Positions 1-15,745 of a stretch of DNA of 30,536 bases are shown here, piece by piece. The stretch's first letter is position 1. Every line of letters begins with the position of its first letter. The notes under the pieces were generated by a model, which saw only the letters and a program-made list of their open reading frames with translations, was not told where the DNA came from and did no database searches. A program made the translations under genes and the position numbers. Source of the DNA: Alistipes sp. (lineage in GTDB: Bacteria > Bacteroidota > Bacteroidia > Bacteroidales > Rikenellaceae); the NCBI GenBank assembly GCA_017391185.1, contig JAFOZN010000083.1, positions 1 through 30,536 on the forward strand, in the 5' to 3' direction.

Positions 1-149
1 CCATGGCATTTGGGCTGTAAGTGCAGTACTATCTCAAGTGCACATTTCGTTACATAGCACTATAATTCTCAAATGAGAAGAAAGAGTAAGAGAACGAGTC
101 ATTCTTCTCTTGAAGAGGAAGGTTATAAATCTTGCAGCTGATTTAAGTA

Positions 150-193
150 TGTAAAAATGAGCCTGTATAACAATGAAAAAAGTTAGACAGGCT
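150..193 (-). terminator. Terminator after the CE6-GH95 gene
   Basis: On the minus strand, 28 bases past the GH95 stop codon, AGCCTGT pairs with ACAGGCT. After a one-base mismatch the stem continues with TAAC/GTTA around a T-rich loop. The 3' side is followed by CATTTTTAC. This fits a rho-independent terminator closing the carbohydrate operon, although the U-run is short. Confidence 0.6.
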
Positions 194-220
194 CTATTCG
201 TAGAACGCTATACCGAAGCA

Positions 221-3511
<3,291 letters not shown>

Positions 3512-3526
3512 AGTTCTATGAATCTA

Positions 3527-5476
3527 CTATTTCTCGATCAAAACGCCACCATTGCAAGGGATAGTAATCTCCACCTCGCGGTTCTTCTTGATCTTAAGCT
3601 CAGATACCGAGCCATTGAGCTGCTCATCGTCAGAGTAGAGCTTAACCTTATCGCCGCCCTCAAACATAGGGAGCTCAACCTTTACCTTCAGAGTCTCTTT
3701 CTGAGCGTTAGCTCCTACTACATACCATTTATCACCGCTACGGCGAGCCATGATAACATACTTACCTGGATAACCGTCAATGAAGCGTACCTCATCCCAA
3801 AGTGTAGGAACTCGCTTCATAAAGCTGATAGCCCACTCAGGAGCATCTGTGAGGTTATTAGGTGCAAGAGCAAAATGCTGGATCGGGCTCTGGAACATCA
3901 CCGCAGTAGCCAATGCAAAGACGTCCGATGTACGGCGTTTGCTACCGCGTGGGCCATTGTTGGCGTTGTAGAACTTGTTGAGTGCGCTACCACCGAAGTC
4001 CATGCTACCCACAGTGTTGCGGATAAATGGGTGCAAGCAGGCATTGAAGGCCTCATTATCGCAGCTACCCTGTGAGAAGTGCAAGTTCTCACTTGCCAAT
4101 ACCGCCTCGCTTGATGCGTAGTTAGGATACATGCGCTCCCAACCACGTGGCAATGTACAGCCGTGGAATACGCAGAGGATTCCATAATCGTTGGCGTCTG
4201 CCATAATATCCTCATAAAGCTGCATTGTTACCTGCTTGTCGCCACCAAAGAAGTCAACCTTGATACCACGGATTCCGATGCTCTGCATCCACTTCATCTC
4301 CTTGCGGCGAGCAATAGTATTGTTCATAATTCCGCGAGGGCCTTGTGGAGCATCATTCCAATAGCCGTTAGAGTTGTACCAAAGGAACAAAGCTACACCC
4401 TTATCGGCTGCATACTTAGCCAACTCCTCAATCTTCTCCTTGCCAATCTGAGTATCCCACAATGCATCTACCAATACAGTCTCATATCCCATTGCGGCTG
4501 TGAAGTCGATATAACGCTTCTGCTCATTGAAGTTTGTGCTACCATCCATACCGATGATCCAGCTCCAAGAGCCTGCGCCGTACTTAAACTCCTTAGAGGC
4601 CTCATAGAGAGGCTTCACCAAGTCGAAAGGTACGGTAGTCTCCATAATTGGAGCCAACGTAGCACCCAAAGTGATAGTACGCCATGGAGTCTCACCTGGC
4701 AATGGAATACCCGGAGCAGCTGTGCCGTTACCGTTGTTCTCGGTCTGCTGAGGGAAGCCGATAGTGTAGAGACCATCTTTGTGTCCCATCAAGCGGCTTG
4801 CACAGTATGCACTGCTTACGCCTGTCTCAGATATCAAAATCCAGCCATTCTCACCATTCTTGAACAAGCATGGGAATGTATAACCCTCGCCCCAACCATT
4901 CTTGCCGATGGCATCATCAACCGAATAACCAGTCTCATAGCTTGGGTATGTACGAGCAAATCCACCCATAGGCTTTACCTGAGGGCAAAGGAATGTAGTA
5001 GTACCCTGAGGCATCATAAAACCTGTTGCTTCGCTATGTATAACACATGCGCGTGTGTCACGCTGCTGGTACATGCGATACTTCATCGCTACATCACGAT
5101 CCGATACGCGGAATACTACGTCATAGATCGGTCTGTTACCCTTAGCAAATGTCATAACAGCCTCCGTAGCCTTATAATCTACCTTGCTCTGTTTGATAGT
5201 TTTTACCGAATACTGCTCCTCTACCAAGCGAGGTGCAACCTTCTCTGGCAACATAGCCATACCCTCGGTAAAGTCTCCGATATTGGTCTTAAGACCGAGT
5301 GGAGATTTAAGGATAAACTCCTTGCCATCGTAATCCACCTTGTAGCTTGGTTTGCCCTCTTGATCCGATACTGTAACTACAATTTTACCATCGGGGCTGT
5401 TGAATTTTCGCTCCTCAGCCTTGGCTGGTGCAGTGAGCATGGCTCCCGCTACCAACATCAATAAAAATCTCTTCAT
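3527..5476 (-). CDS. GH97 glycoside hydrolase, retaining alpha-galactosidase type
   Basis: A full-length GH97 enzyme of 649 residues with signal peptide MKRFLLML...AKA (cut near residue 21). An N-terminal beta-sandwich precedes a TIM barrel and a short C-terminal beta domain. GH97 contains inverting alpha-glucosidases (SusB type) and retaining alpha-galactosidases (BtGal97a type). This protein has KVDFFGGD with Asp408 at the place of the BtGal97a nucleophile Asp415. Glu463 lies 55 residues later, the same spacing as the BtGal97a acid/base Glu470. It is therefore assigned to the retaining group. The likely substrate is a terminal alpha-galactosyl, or alpha-L-arabinopyranosyl, unit on xylan or another hemicellulose. 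It lies 11 bases after the GH43 gene in the same operon. The family is certain; the exact sugar is inferred from the Asp and the context. Confidence 0.9.
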   Translation of the reverse strand: MKRFLLMLVAGAMLTAPAKAEERKFNSPDGKIVVTVSDQEGKPSYKVDYDGKEFILKSPLGLKTNIGDFTEGMAMLPEKVAPRLVEEQYSVKTIKQSKVDYKATEAVMTFAKGNRPIYDVVFRVSDRDVAMKYRMYQQRDTRACVIHSEATGFMMPQGTTTFLCPQVKPMGGFARTYPSYETGYSVDDAIGKNGWGEGYTFPCLFKNGENGWILISETGVSSAYCASRLMGHKDGLYTIGFPQQTENNGNGTAAPGIPLPGETPWRTITLGATLAPIMETTVPFDLVKPLYEASKEFKYGAGSWSWIIGMDGSTNFNEQKRYIDFTAAMGYETVLVDALWDTQIGKEKIEELAKYAADKGVALFLWYNSNGYWNDAPQGPRGIMNNTIARRKEMKWMQSIGIRGIKVDFFGGDKQVTMQLYEDIMADANDYGILCVFHGCTLPRGWERMYPNYASSEAVLASENLHFSQGSCDNEAFNACLHPFIRNTVGSMDFGGSALNKFYNANNGPRGSKRRTSDVFALATAVMFQSPIQHFALAPNNLTDAPEWAISFMKRVPTLWDEVRFIDGYPGKYVIMARRSGDKWYVVGANAQKETLKVKVELPMFEGGDKVKLYSDDEQLNGSVSELKIKKNREVEITIPCNGGVLIEK

Positions 5477-5487
5477 GTTATTTAGTA

Positions 5488-6459
5488 TTACTTTTGTTCA
5501 ACGTACTTCATTGTGCCATCCTCATTGTAGTGCAACTCCTCGACACATACCGAACGGCGACCGATAGCTCCCTTGATGCCATCAATTGTAAGCACTGCAT
5601 TGTGATAGAACAGATACCACTTGTCCTTGTACTCGATGATTCCTGGGTGGATGGTAAAACTATTCTCAGCCTCGCCTGTTAAGACGCCACGGTACTCCCA
5701 AGGACCCTCCATGCTCTTTGACGTAGCATAGGCAATAGTCTCTCGACCACGTCCCATGCTGGCGTATGTGAGGTAGTAGAGATCATCCTTCTTGTGAAGC
5801 CATGGACCCTCCACAAAACGTGGTAGGTTGATGATCTTGATCTCTCCATCCAACTCTGTGAGACTTGGTTTGAGTTTAGCCATAAAGCATGTGCCGTTAC
5901 CCCAACAGAGCCAAGCCTCATCGCCCTCGATTAAGACCGTGGGATCAATATCGTTCCACCAACCACGTGCTCCGTTGTCGGTCATCTTGTCATGTACGAG
6001 AGGTTTGCCTATGGCATCTACAAATGGGCCCGTAGGTGAATCGCTCACCGCAACACCCACTGCCTTGCCTGTAAATGGCTCTCCAGCCTGCACCGTGGTG
6101 AAGTAGTAGAACTTACCATTCTTCTCTACCACCTGTGAAGCCCAAGCCTCGCCCACAGCCCACTTAAAATCGGTAGGCTTTAGTACTGAGCCGTGATCTA
6201 CCCACTTTTTCATATCCTTGGTCGAGTAGCACAACCACTCTGTGATATTGAACTCTCGTCCACCTGAAGCTCCATCCTGTCCCTCGTAGTATTCATCGTG
6301 TCCTACGTAGAGGTATAGTCTGCCGTTGTGTACCATAGGAGCTGGATCGGCAGTAAATTTATCCTTGATCAGCGGATTTCCATCTGCCACGAAACTCTTT
6401 TGTGAGCCAGCGCAAGCAAATGATACGACCGCCAATGCCAATAATGCTATTCTTTTCAT
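5488..6459 (-). CDS. GH43 beta-xylosidase/alpha-L-arabinofuranosidase-type enzyme, single domain
   Basis: A single-domain five-bladed beta-propeller of the GH43 family, 323 residues. The expected triad is present: general base Asp38 in TADPAPM, pKa-modulating Asp172 in DIDPT, and general acid Glu217 in FVEGPW. The N-terminus is an export signal; SFAC with Cys16 resembles a lipobox, but Phe at -2 is atypical, so lipid attachment is uncertain. It has no CBM, unlike the other GH43 in this operon, whose catalytic half it resembles closely (shared TDPAPMV-, SDSPTGPF- and EGPWL-type motifs). The two probably split arabinofuranosyl and xylosyl linkages between them. It lies 20 bases after GH10-CE1 and 11 bases before GH97. 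The subfamily and the real substrate cannot be read from the sequence alone. Confidence 0.88.
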   Translation of the reverse strand: MKRIALLALAVVSFACAGSQKSFVADGNPLIKDKFTADPAPMVHNGRLYLYVGHDEYYEGQDGASGGREFNITEWLCYSTKDMKKWVDHGSVLKPTDFKWAVGEAWASQVVEKNGKFYYFTTVQAGEPFTGKAVGVAVSDSPTGPFVDAIGKPLVHDKMTDNGARGWWNDIDPTVLIEGDEAWLCWGNGTCFMAKLKPSLTELDGEIKIINLPRFVEGPWLHKKDDLYYLTYASMGRGRETIAYATSKSMEGPWEYRGVLTGEAENSFTIHPGIIEYKDKWYLFYHNAVLTIDGIKGAIGRRSVCVEELHYNEDGTMKYVEQK

Positions 6460-6479
6460 CTTTTAGACGATCTTAGTTC

Positions 6480-11227
<4,748 letters not shown>

Positions 11228-11264
11228 TTAATTTTGATAGAGAACTTTTTTTTCTACTTTTTGT

Positions 11265-11294
11265 AAAATGTACGCTTTCTAACTCTTTGATCAA
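11265..11294 (-). promoter_or_regulatory. Promoter of the xylan-enzyme operon
   Basis: On the minus strand TTG (11294-11292), a 19-base spacer and TACATTTT (11272-11265) match the Bacteroidetes sigma-ABfr consensus TTG-N19-TAnnTTTG with only the final G missing. Transcription would start near 11258, giving a leader of about 120 bases before the GH43-CBM6-CE1 start codon. No regulator gene is present nearby. Confidence 0.6.
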
Positions 11295-11357
11295 CACAAA
11301 AAGCTTCTCGCTCCACTGAGTAATTCTCCTGAAGTGCTGGTAATTAATAAATTATAG

Positions 11358-11376
11358 ATTAGAGGCAGCCTCTAAT
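11358..11376. promoter_or_regulatory. Perfect 9-bp palindrome upstream of the xylan operon
   Basis: ATTAGAGGC-A-GCCTCTAAT is a perfect inverted repeat with a one-base centre. It lies about 64 bases upstream of the -33 element of the operon promoter, and 25 bases past the stop of the tiny ORF at 11401-11457. It could be a regulator-binding site for the operon, or, as a stem of eight pairs with loop CAG or CTG, the terminator of a small upstream transcript. The sequence after it (CTATAATTTATT on minus) is a poor U-run, which slightly favours the operator reading. Confidence 0.5.
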
Positions 11377-11400
11377 ATTTCTCTTTCGTGCAAGATCTCT

Positions 11401-11457
11401 TTACTCTACCGATACAATAAGAAGTCCCAATGCTGTGCCGATAATTGCAAGTACCAT
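11401..11457 (-). CDS. Tiny hydrophobic peptide ORF (18 aa), uncertain
   Basis: An ATG at 11457 opens MVLAIIGTALGLLIVSVE and then TAA. This is one uninterrupted hydrophobic stretch with a final Glu, as in single-span membrane peptides. A second ATG at 11480, in another frame, begins MIKTFSRI and overlaps it. If two bases (TG) were removed at the overlap, the two would join into a 25-residue peptide with a basic head and hydrophobic tail. The ORF may therefore be a broken version of a small membrane peptide. No strong ribosome site is visible. It may also be chance, since 57 bases is very short. Confidence 0.25.
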   Translation of the reverse strand: MVLAIIGTALGLLIVSVE

Positions 11458-11520
11458 ATTCTTGAAAATGTTTTAATCATTTTAATGACAATAAAAAAAC
11501 GTAAGCTCCATTCTCCTATA

Positions 11521-11651
11521 TCGGATTCTGCGGTCTTGGACTACCTCACACCCTGATACACGGAATAAAGCTCACGCCGACTTGCAACGTGAGCGTCAAA
11601 CTCTATTCCATCGGGTGTGATCGTGAAAGTGTCCAAGTTTCAGAATCCCGA
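11521..11651. ncRNA. 131-nt nested inverted repeat, candidate structured RNA
   Basis: Five successive complementary arms nest around one centre. TCGGATTCTG (11521-11530) pairs with CAGAATCCCGA (11641-11651, one bulged C). CTTGGAC (11535-11541) pairs with GTCCAAG (11631-11637). TCACACCC (11546-11553) plus GAT (11555-11557) pairs with ATC plus GGGTGTGA (11610-11620). GGAATA (11562-11567) pairs with TATTCC (11604-11609). GCTCACG (11570-11576) pairs with CGTGAGC (11588-11594) around an 11-base loop. About 41 pairs separated by asymmetric internal loops form a rod, as in 6S-type RNAs. The strand is unclear: a T7 run follows the element on minus and a TATAAT lies before it on minus, while G-U pairing in one loop favours plus. 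The structure is directly visible; RNA identity is inferred. Confidence 0.6.
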
Positions 11652-11756
11652 AATAAAAGTCAACGCCAGATTATATCTCTATTTTTTGTTATTCTATAGG
11701 CAAATTTTTTATTTAAATGGTTTATGTATTACCCTTCTCACCTAATAATTTTTATT

Positions 11757-12581
11757 CTACTTTGTCGCATCTGCAACACCACGCATATAACCGATAGACT
11801 CAGCTACACCCGGATGTGGATTACGCCAATTCTTCTCAAACTCCAATGATACTACACCCTGGTATTTGATCTGACGCAATACCTTCAATACAGGTACAAA
11901 GTCAATCACGCCACGACCCATCTCCCATGTGCCGCCCTTCTTCGAAGCCTCGCTTTCATCCTTGATGTGGATGTCATAGATCCACTCCTTGTACTTCTTG
12001 ATATCTTTTACGATATCCTCGCCCATACGTACCGAGTGTCCCAAGTCCATACAACATCCGATGCCGAGCGAAGGATCCTTATAGACCTCAGCCACCTTCT
12101 GGATGTTAGGGAATGGTGCTCCGTCTGGTCCATGAGTATGGATAGCTACCTTGATACCAGTCTCCTTTACCTTCTTAATGATGTAATCAGTAAGCTCGTA
12201 ATTTGGCACTCCGATAAATACATCCGAACCATAACGCTCTGCATAAGCAAAGGCACGATCCACCTCAGCCTCCGACTTCATGTAGATAGGACCAAGAATG
12301 TATGGATTCACGCCATATTCTGCACACTTAGCCTTGAAGGCATCCATCTGCTCCTTTGTAGAATTCAGAGGTAACCAAAAATCTTTCACCGAAAGATACT
12401 TTACTTCCATACTCTTTAGAAAAGCCAATGTCTGATCAATATCGTAGTTACGATATGTGTAACCTGCTACACCGATCTTGAAATCCTCTGATCCTCGCTT
12501 ACCCTCTACTAACTGAGCATTTGCAGTAGCGAATGATGTGACCATCATTGTTAGCATTAAAATGCGAAATAATTTCTTCAT
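11757..12581 (-). CDS. Exported sugar phosphate isomerase/epimerase-like TIM-barrel protein
   Basis: A protein of 274 residues in the xylose-isomerase-like/AP-endonuclease-2 TIM-barrel superfamily. The start is placed at MKKLFRIL because it gives a signal peptide ending ATANA|QLVEG near residue 22; a longer reading frame would overlap the preceding gene and bury the signal. Candidate metal ligands of the family are visible in HTHGPDG, MDLGHSVR, DIHIKDE and the final VSLEFE glutamate. The fold normally binds a divalent metal and isomerises or epimerises sugars, or handles keto-sugars. Export to the periplasm argues against a sugar-phosphate substrate and for a free sugar or glycoside. It follows L-serine dehydratase by 19 bases, and the xylan operon lies downstream beyond 600 bases. 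The exact reaction is unknown. Confidence 0.75.
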   Translation of the reverse strand: MKKLFRILMLTMMVTSFATANAQLVEGKRGSEDFKIGVAGYTYRNYDIDQTLAFLKSMEVKYLSVKDFWLPLNSTKEQMDAFKAKCAEYGVNPYILGPIYMKSEAEVDRAFAYAERYGSDVFIGVPNYELTDYIIKKVKETGIKVAIHTHGPDGAPFPNIQKVAEVYKDPSLGIGCCMDLGHSVRMGEDIVKDIKKYKEWIYDIHIKDESEASKKGGTWEMGRGVIDFVPVLKVLRQIKYQGVVSLEFEKNWRNPHPGVAESIGYMRGVADATK

Positions 12582-12600
12582 ATCCTTAGTTTTTGTTGGT

Positions 12601-13824
12601 TTATCTCTTTTTGCTGCTCTTCTGTTTTTGGTGATAGTGCTTTGCCAAACCACCCTCAGCTGTTTCGCGGTAAAGACTTGGTAGATTATGGCCTGTCTCC
12701 ATCATTACATCCACCACTCTATCGAAGTTTACTCTATGTTTACCATCAGAAAGTATGGCAAACGTAGCCGAGTCGATAGCTCTTGCTGCTGCTACTGCGT
12801 TACGCTCGATACATGGAATTTGCACCAATCCACACACAGGATCACACGTAAGTCCCAAGTGGTGCTCCAGGGCCATCTCTGCCGCATACTCAATCTGAGC
12901 AGGTGTACCACCCATAAGCTGACAAGCTGCCGCAGCAGCCATAGCGCAAGCCACGCCAATCTCAGCCTGACAACCCGCTTCTGCTCCCGAAATCGAAGCG
13001 TTGGTCTTGGCGATATTGCCGAACAAACCTGCCGTAGCCAAAGCTCGTTTGATACGTATTGGGCGATAGTCATTTACTTGCGAAAGATGGTACAATACAG
13101 CAGGCAACACTCCGCAAGATCCGCATGTTGGAGCCGTTACCACAACTCCTCCCGAAGCATTCTCCTCTGCCGTAGCCAATGCGTAGGCATATAGCTGACA
13201 ACGGTTACTCACATTAGGACCATACTCCTTAGACTTTACCCAATAGGTACAAGCCTTGCGAGCTACCTTGAGACCTCCTGGCAATACTCCGTCATTATTC
13301 AGACCATTGTCTATCGTCTCGCACATTGTCTTCCAGATCATATCCAGATAATCCCAGATATCCTCCGACTCGCTGTCCTGTACATACTCCCAAAGCGTCT
13401 TACCCTCTTGGTCGCACCAAGCAAGTATCTCCTCTATACTGCCCATTGGATAGACATTCTGAGACTTGTGTATAGGCATTTCGGGACTGGCGATGGTACC
13501 TCCGCCGATACTATATATTGTCCATTCGTCCACTACATCTCCTCCCTTTATAGCCTCGAAGAACATGCCATTTGTGTGGTATTCATGTACGATGTCTGCT
13601 CGCCAAATAATCTCTGTTGGTGCAACTCTCTCCAAAACCTGCAAAATAGCATAGTCCGTAAGGTGCCCCTTACCCGTAGCAGCCAACGATCCGTAGAGTG
13701 TTACTCTGAAACTATCGACCTCTCCCTGTCGAGCCAAAAACTGCTCGGCAGCCTTCTTGGGACCCATAGTGTGGCTACTCGAAGGGCCGTTGCCTACCTT
13801 ATATAACTCTTTTAATGACTCCAT
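12601..13824 (-). CDS. sdaA: L-serine dehydratase, single-chain iron-sulfur type
   Basis: Converts L-serine to pyruvate and ammonia in the cytoplasm using a [4Fe-4S] cluster. The 407-residue chain contains both parts of the enzyme: the N-terminal beta-domain with GPSSSHTMGP, and the C-terminal alpha-domain with TAPTCGSCGVLPA (Cys234 and Cys237), SGAEAGCQAEIG and CDPVCGLVQIPC, which supply cluster cysteines. The C-terminus ends in a basic tail (HYHQKQKSSKKR). It is 9 bases downstream of the pyrophosphatase gene and 19 upstream of the exported isomerase, so the run is probably co-transcribed. It is shorter than the E. coli enzyme (about 454 residues) but no motif is missing. Confidence 0.93.
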   Translation of the reverse strand: MESLKELYKVGNGPSSSHTMGPKKAAEQFLARQGEVDSFRVTLYGSLAATGKGHLTDYAILQVLERVAPTEIIWRADIVHEYHTNGMFFEAIKGGDVVDEWTIYSIGGGTIASPEMPIHKSQNVYPMGSIEEILAWCDQEGKTLWEYVQDSESEDIWDYLDMIWKTMCETIDNGLNNDGVLPGGLKVARKACTYWVKSKEYGPNVSNRCQLYAYALATAEENASGGVVVTAPTCGSCGVLPAVLYHLSQVNDYRPIRIKRALATAGLFGNIAKTNASISGAEAGCQAEIGVACAMAAAAACQLMGGTPAQIEYAAEMALEHHLGLTCDPVCGLVQIPCIERNAVAAARAIDSATFAILSDGKHRVNFDRVVDVMMETGHNLPSLYRETAEGGLAKHYHQKQKSSKKR

Positions 13825-13833
13825 TTCTATATT

Positions 13834-14523
13834 TTATACATGTCTTAAAATCTCCTCCAAACCCTCGAAGTGGCATTTGTAATCCTCCAGCGAGCGTTGT
13901 ATCACCTCGTAAGCCTCCTCGCGACCATATGTGCCAACAATCTCGACACGCTTCTGTCCCTCGCTTTCGCGATCTGAAGCTGGCATATCCTTATATGTGA
14001 GGAAGTAGTGTTTCAGACGATCCACTACGATGTGAGGCAACTCCTCAATGTCGTTGTATCCTCTGTATGTGGCATCATTACGCAAGACGGCAATGATCTT
14101 ATCATCTGCCTCATCTCCATCCAACATGCGGAATCCACCGATAGGCTTCACCGTAGCGATAATATCGCCATGCGCAATAGTCTTCTCCGTTAGTACGCAG
14201 ATATCTAATGGATCGCCATCTCCCTTGATATTCTCTCTGTTGCTACGCTGCATACAGAACTCTGCCACAGTATCTCCACAGAAACTCTGAGGAATAAATC
14301 CATATAGAGCAGGTACTACGTTAGAGTATTTCTGTGGGCGGTCGATACGAATATAGCCACTCACTTTGTCCAACTCATACTTTACCGTATCGGTAGGCAC
14401 TACCTCGATAAATGCTGTTACAATCTCAGGAGCATCCTCTCCGACCTCCAAGCCATGCCAAGGATGTGATTTGTACCTGAGTCCCATCAAACGGGCAATA
14501 GGATCATTAATCTTGTTTCCCAT
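13834..14523 (-). CDS. ppa: Inorganic pyrophosphatase, family I
   Basis: Hydrolyses pyrophosphate to two phosphates, pulling biosynthetic reactions forward; cytoplasmic and metal dependent. The 229-residue sequence has the family-I signature GDGDPLDICVL with its metal-binding aspartates, the substrate region YGFIPQSFCGD, and KPIGGFRMLDGDEADDKIIAV. It is longer than the E. coli enzyme (about 175 residues), with a longer N-terminus and C-terminus like the larger Bacteroidetes forms. It lies 19 bases after the acyltransferase and 9 before sdaA. A second pyrophosphatase-like gene starts at the right edge of the window. Confidence 0.93.
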   Translation of the reverse strand: MGNKINDPIARLMGLRYKSHPWHGLEVGEDAPEIVTAFIEVVPTDTVKYELDKVSGYIRIDRPQKYSNVVPALYGFIPQSFCGDTVAEFCMQRSNRENIKGDGDPLDICVLTEKTIAHGDIIATVKPIGGFRMLDGDEADDKIIAVLRNDATYRGYNDIEELPHIVVDRLKHYFLTYKDMPASDRESEGQKRVEIVGTYGREEAYEVIQRSLEDYKCHFEGLEEILRHV

Positions 14524-14542
14524 AGTTATCTGTTTTTAGAGT

Positions 14543-15679
14543 TTATCCAACGATATATTTTGCCCACTTTGGAGCTATCTTATATATGAGCGAAGTCACT
14601 GCCCAACATCCGCCAAATACAAGAATCACGCTACAAATTACGCATATAGGTGTAGGTAGCTTGAGTGGTGCAAGTGCGATGACTACAGGGCCGATAAGGA
14701 TGTAGTGTATCAAATATGCACCGAAACTGCACTTTGTAGTGCTTGCCAGAAAGGCTTGCAACTTGGGTGAAGTGATCTTTATACGCTGAACAATCATAAA
14801 TACACCTACTGCCATCAGAGCCACATTCGGCGTACAGAAGAGCCAGAAGAGCTGCGTCAGGGCTGGCGCTTCGGCATAGGTGTATTGTGCTCCGATGGTG
14901 GAGAATCCCATATATGTGATGATATATCCCGCAAAATACATCATTGCACCTACCGCGACTATCTTACGCGATGCAATAGGATTTCCTTTGGCCATGAGAT
15001 GTCCGAGAAGCAGGTATCCGGTAAATCCTGCGAAGTAGTGGAATGTACTATAAGCGTTCCAATCGCATGTGCCGAGTACGAAACCTGGAATTATGATATG
15101 CAAATATGGCAGTAATAGTGATGCTCCCCACAAGATGAGATATATCTTGGTGAGTGTCTTATCGTTCTTTTCCACCCACGCCGAGAAGAATGGCATGAAG
15201 AGGTAGAGTCCGATGAGCATGTAGAGATACCACATATGAGTGGTGTAGAAGTTAAATCTAAATGGTATCAATGCGATGTTCTGCATGGCATCTCCAAACG
15301 ATTGCGAAGGCTCATATACATAAGGGAACATCACAGAGATTATCGACTTATCGAGTCCCAAAAGACCTGTAACCCAAGGAGTGAGATAGTATATTACAGA
15401 CCACAAGACCATAGGGATCACTACGCGAGGTACTCTCTTCTTATAGAAATCCGTAGCAGACCCTTTTACAGGTAGGAGTAGCAATCCTGTCATCATAGCA
15501 AACAACGGGACACTTGGGCGCATCAACGAGCCGATAAACATCCCCCAAAATCCCGCCATAGGGTCCTCCTGTGGAGTGGCGTTATACATATCGGTGCAGT
15601 GGGCCGATATAACCATCAACATGGCGATAAGCCTCAGCAAATCAACCCATACTATGCGTTTTGTCTCTTTATTTGACAT
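14543..15679 (-). CDS. Acyltransferase family 3 integral membrane protein
   Basis: A polytopic membrane protein of 378 residues with about ten hydrophobic segments. The N-terminus has the acyltransferase-3 pattern: RIVWVDLLRLIAMLMVISAH, with the His that is conserved in OafA/WecH/NolL-type enzymes near residue 27. The family transfers acetyl or other acyl groups to sugars of surface polysaccharides, peptidoglycan or exopolysaccharide, taking them from cytoplasmic donors. There are no glycan-biosynthesis genes next to it, so the acceptor cannot be guessed. It is the first gene of a tight minus-strand run with ppa and sdaA. Confidence 0.8.
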   Translation of the reverse strand: MSNKETKRIVWVDLLRLIAMLMVISAHCTDMYNATPQEDPMAGFWGMFIGSLMRPSVPLFAMMTGLLLLPVKGSATDFYKKRVPRVVIPMVLWSVIYYLTPWVTGLLGLDKSIISVMFPYVYEPSQSFGDAMQNIALIPFRFNFYTTHMWYLYMLIGLYLFMPFFSAWVEKNDKTLTKIYLILWGASLLLPYLHIIIPGFVLGTCDWNAYSTFHYFAGFTGYLLLGHLMAKGNPIASRKIVAVGAMMYFAGYIITYMGFSTIGAQYTYAEAPALTQLFWLFCTPNVALMAVGVFMIVQRIKITSPKLQAFLASTTKCSFGAYLIHYILIGPVVIALAPLKLPTPICVICSVILVFGGCWAVTSLIYKIAPKWAKYIVG

Positions 15680-15710
15680 GAAGTTTTGTAGTTTAAGGTT
15701 TTTAATCTAA

Positions 15711-15718
15711 CAAATTTA
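15711..15718 (-). promoter_or_regulatory. Candidate -7 element upstream of the acyltransferase
   Basis: TAAATTTG on the minus strand matches TAnnTTTG, 32 bases before the acyltransferase start. The expected -33 TTG at 19 bases is replaced by ATG, so this is only a candidate. It would drive the acyltransferase-ppa-sdaA-isomerase run. Confidence 0.35.
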
Positions 15719-15745
15719 TAAATTTTATTGGGAATTACATATTAT

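Noticed and set aside
1..149. Possible short peptide (about 22 codons) on the minus strand left of the GH95 terminator
   Set aside because: No recognisable sequence, no ribosome site, and too short to separate from chance.
4163..5464. Plus-strand open frame of 433 codons opposite the GH97 gene
   Set aside because: It is an antisense shadow: no motif, no start signal, Cys- and Leu-rich noise, while the minus strand has full GH97 motifs.
11521..11651. Integron attC site or MITE
   Set aside because: The ends lack the attC core GTTRRRY/RYYYAAC, there is no integrase or cassette array, and no target-site duplication flanks the repeat.
12582..12653. Longer start of the sugar isomerase-like protein overlapping sdaA
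   Set aside because: The added residues are basic and come from the sdaA frame's antiphase; the internal MKK start gives a proper signal peptide.
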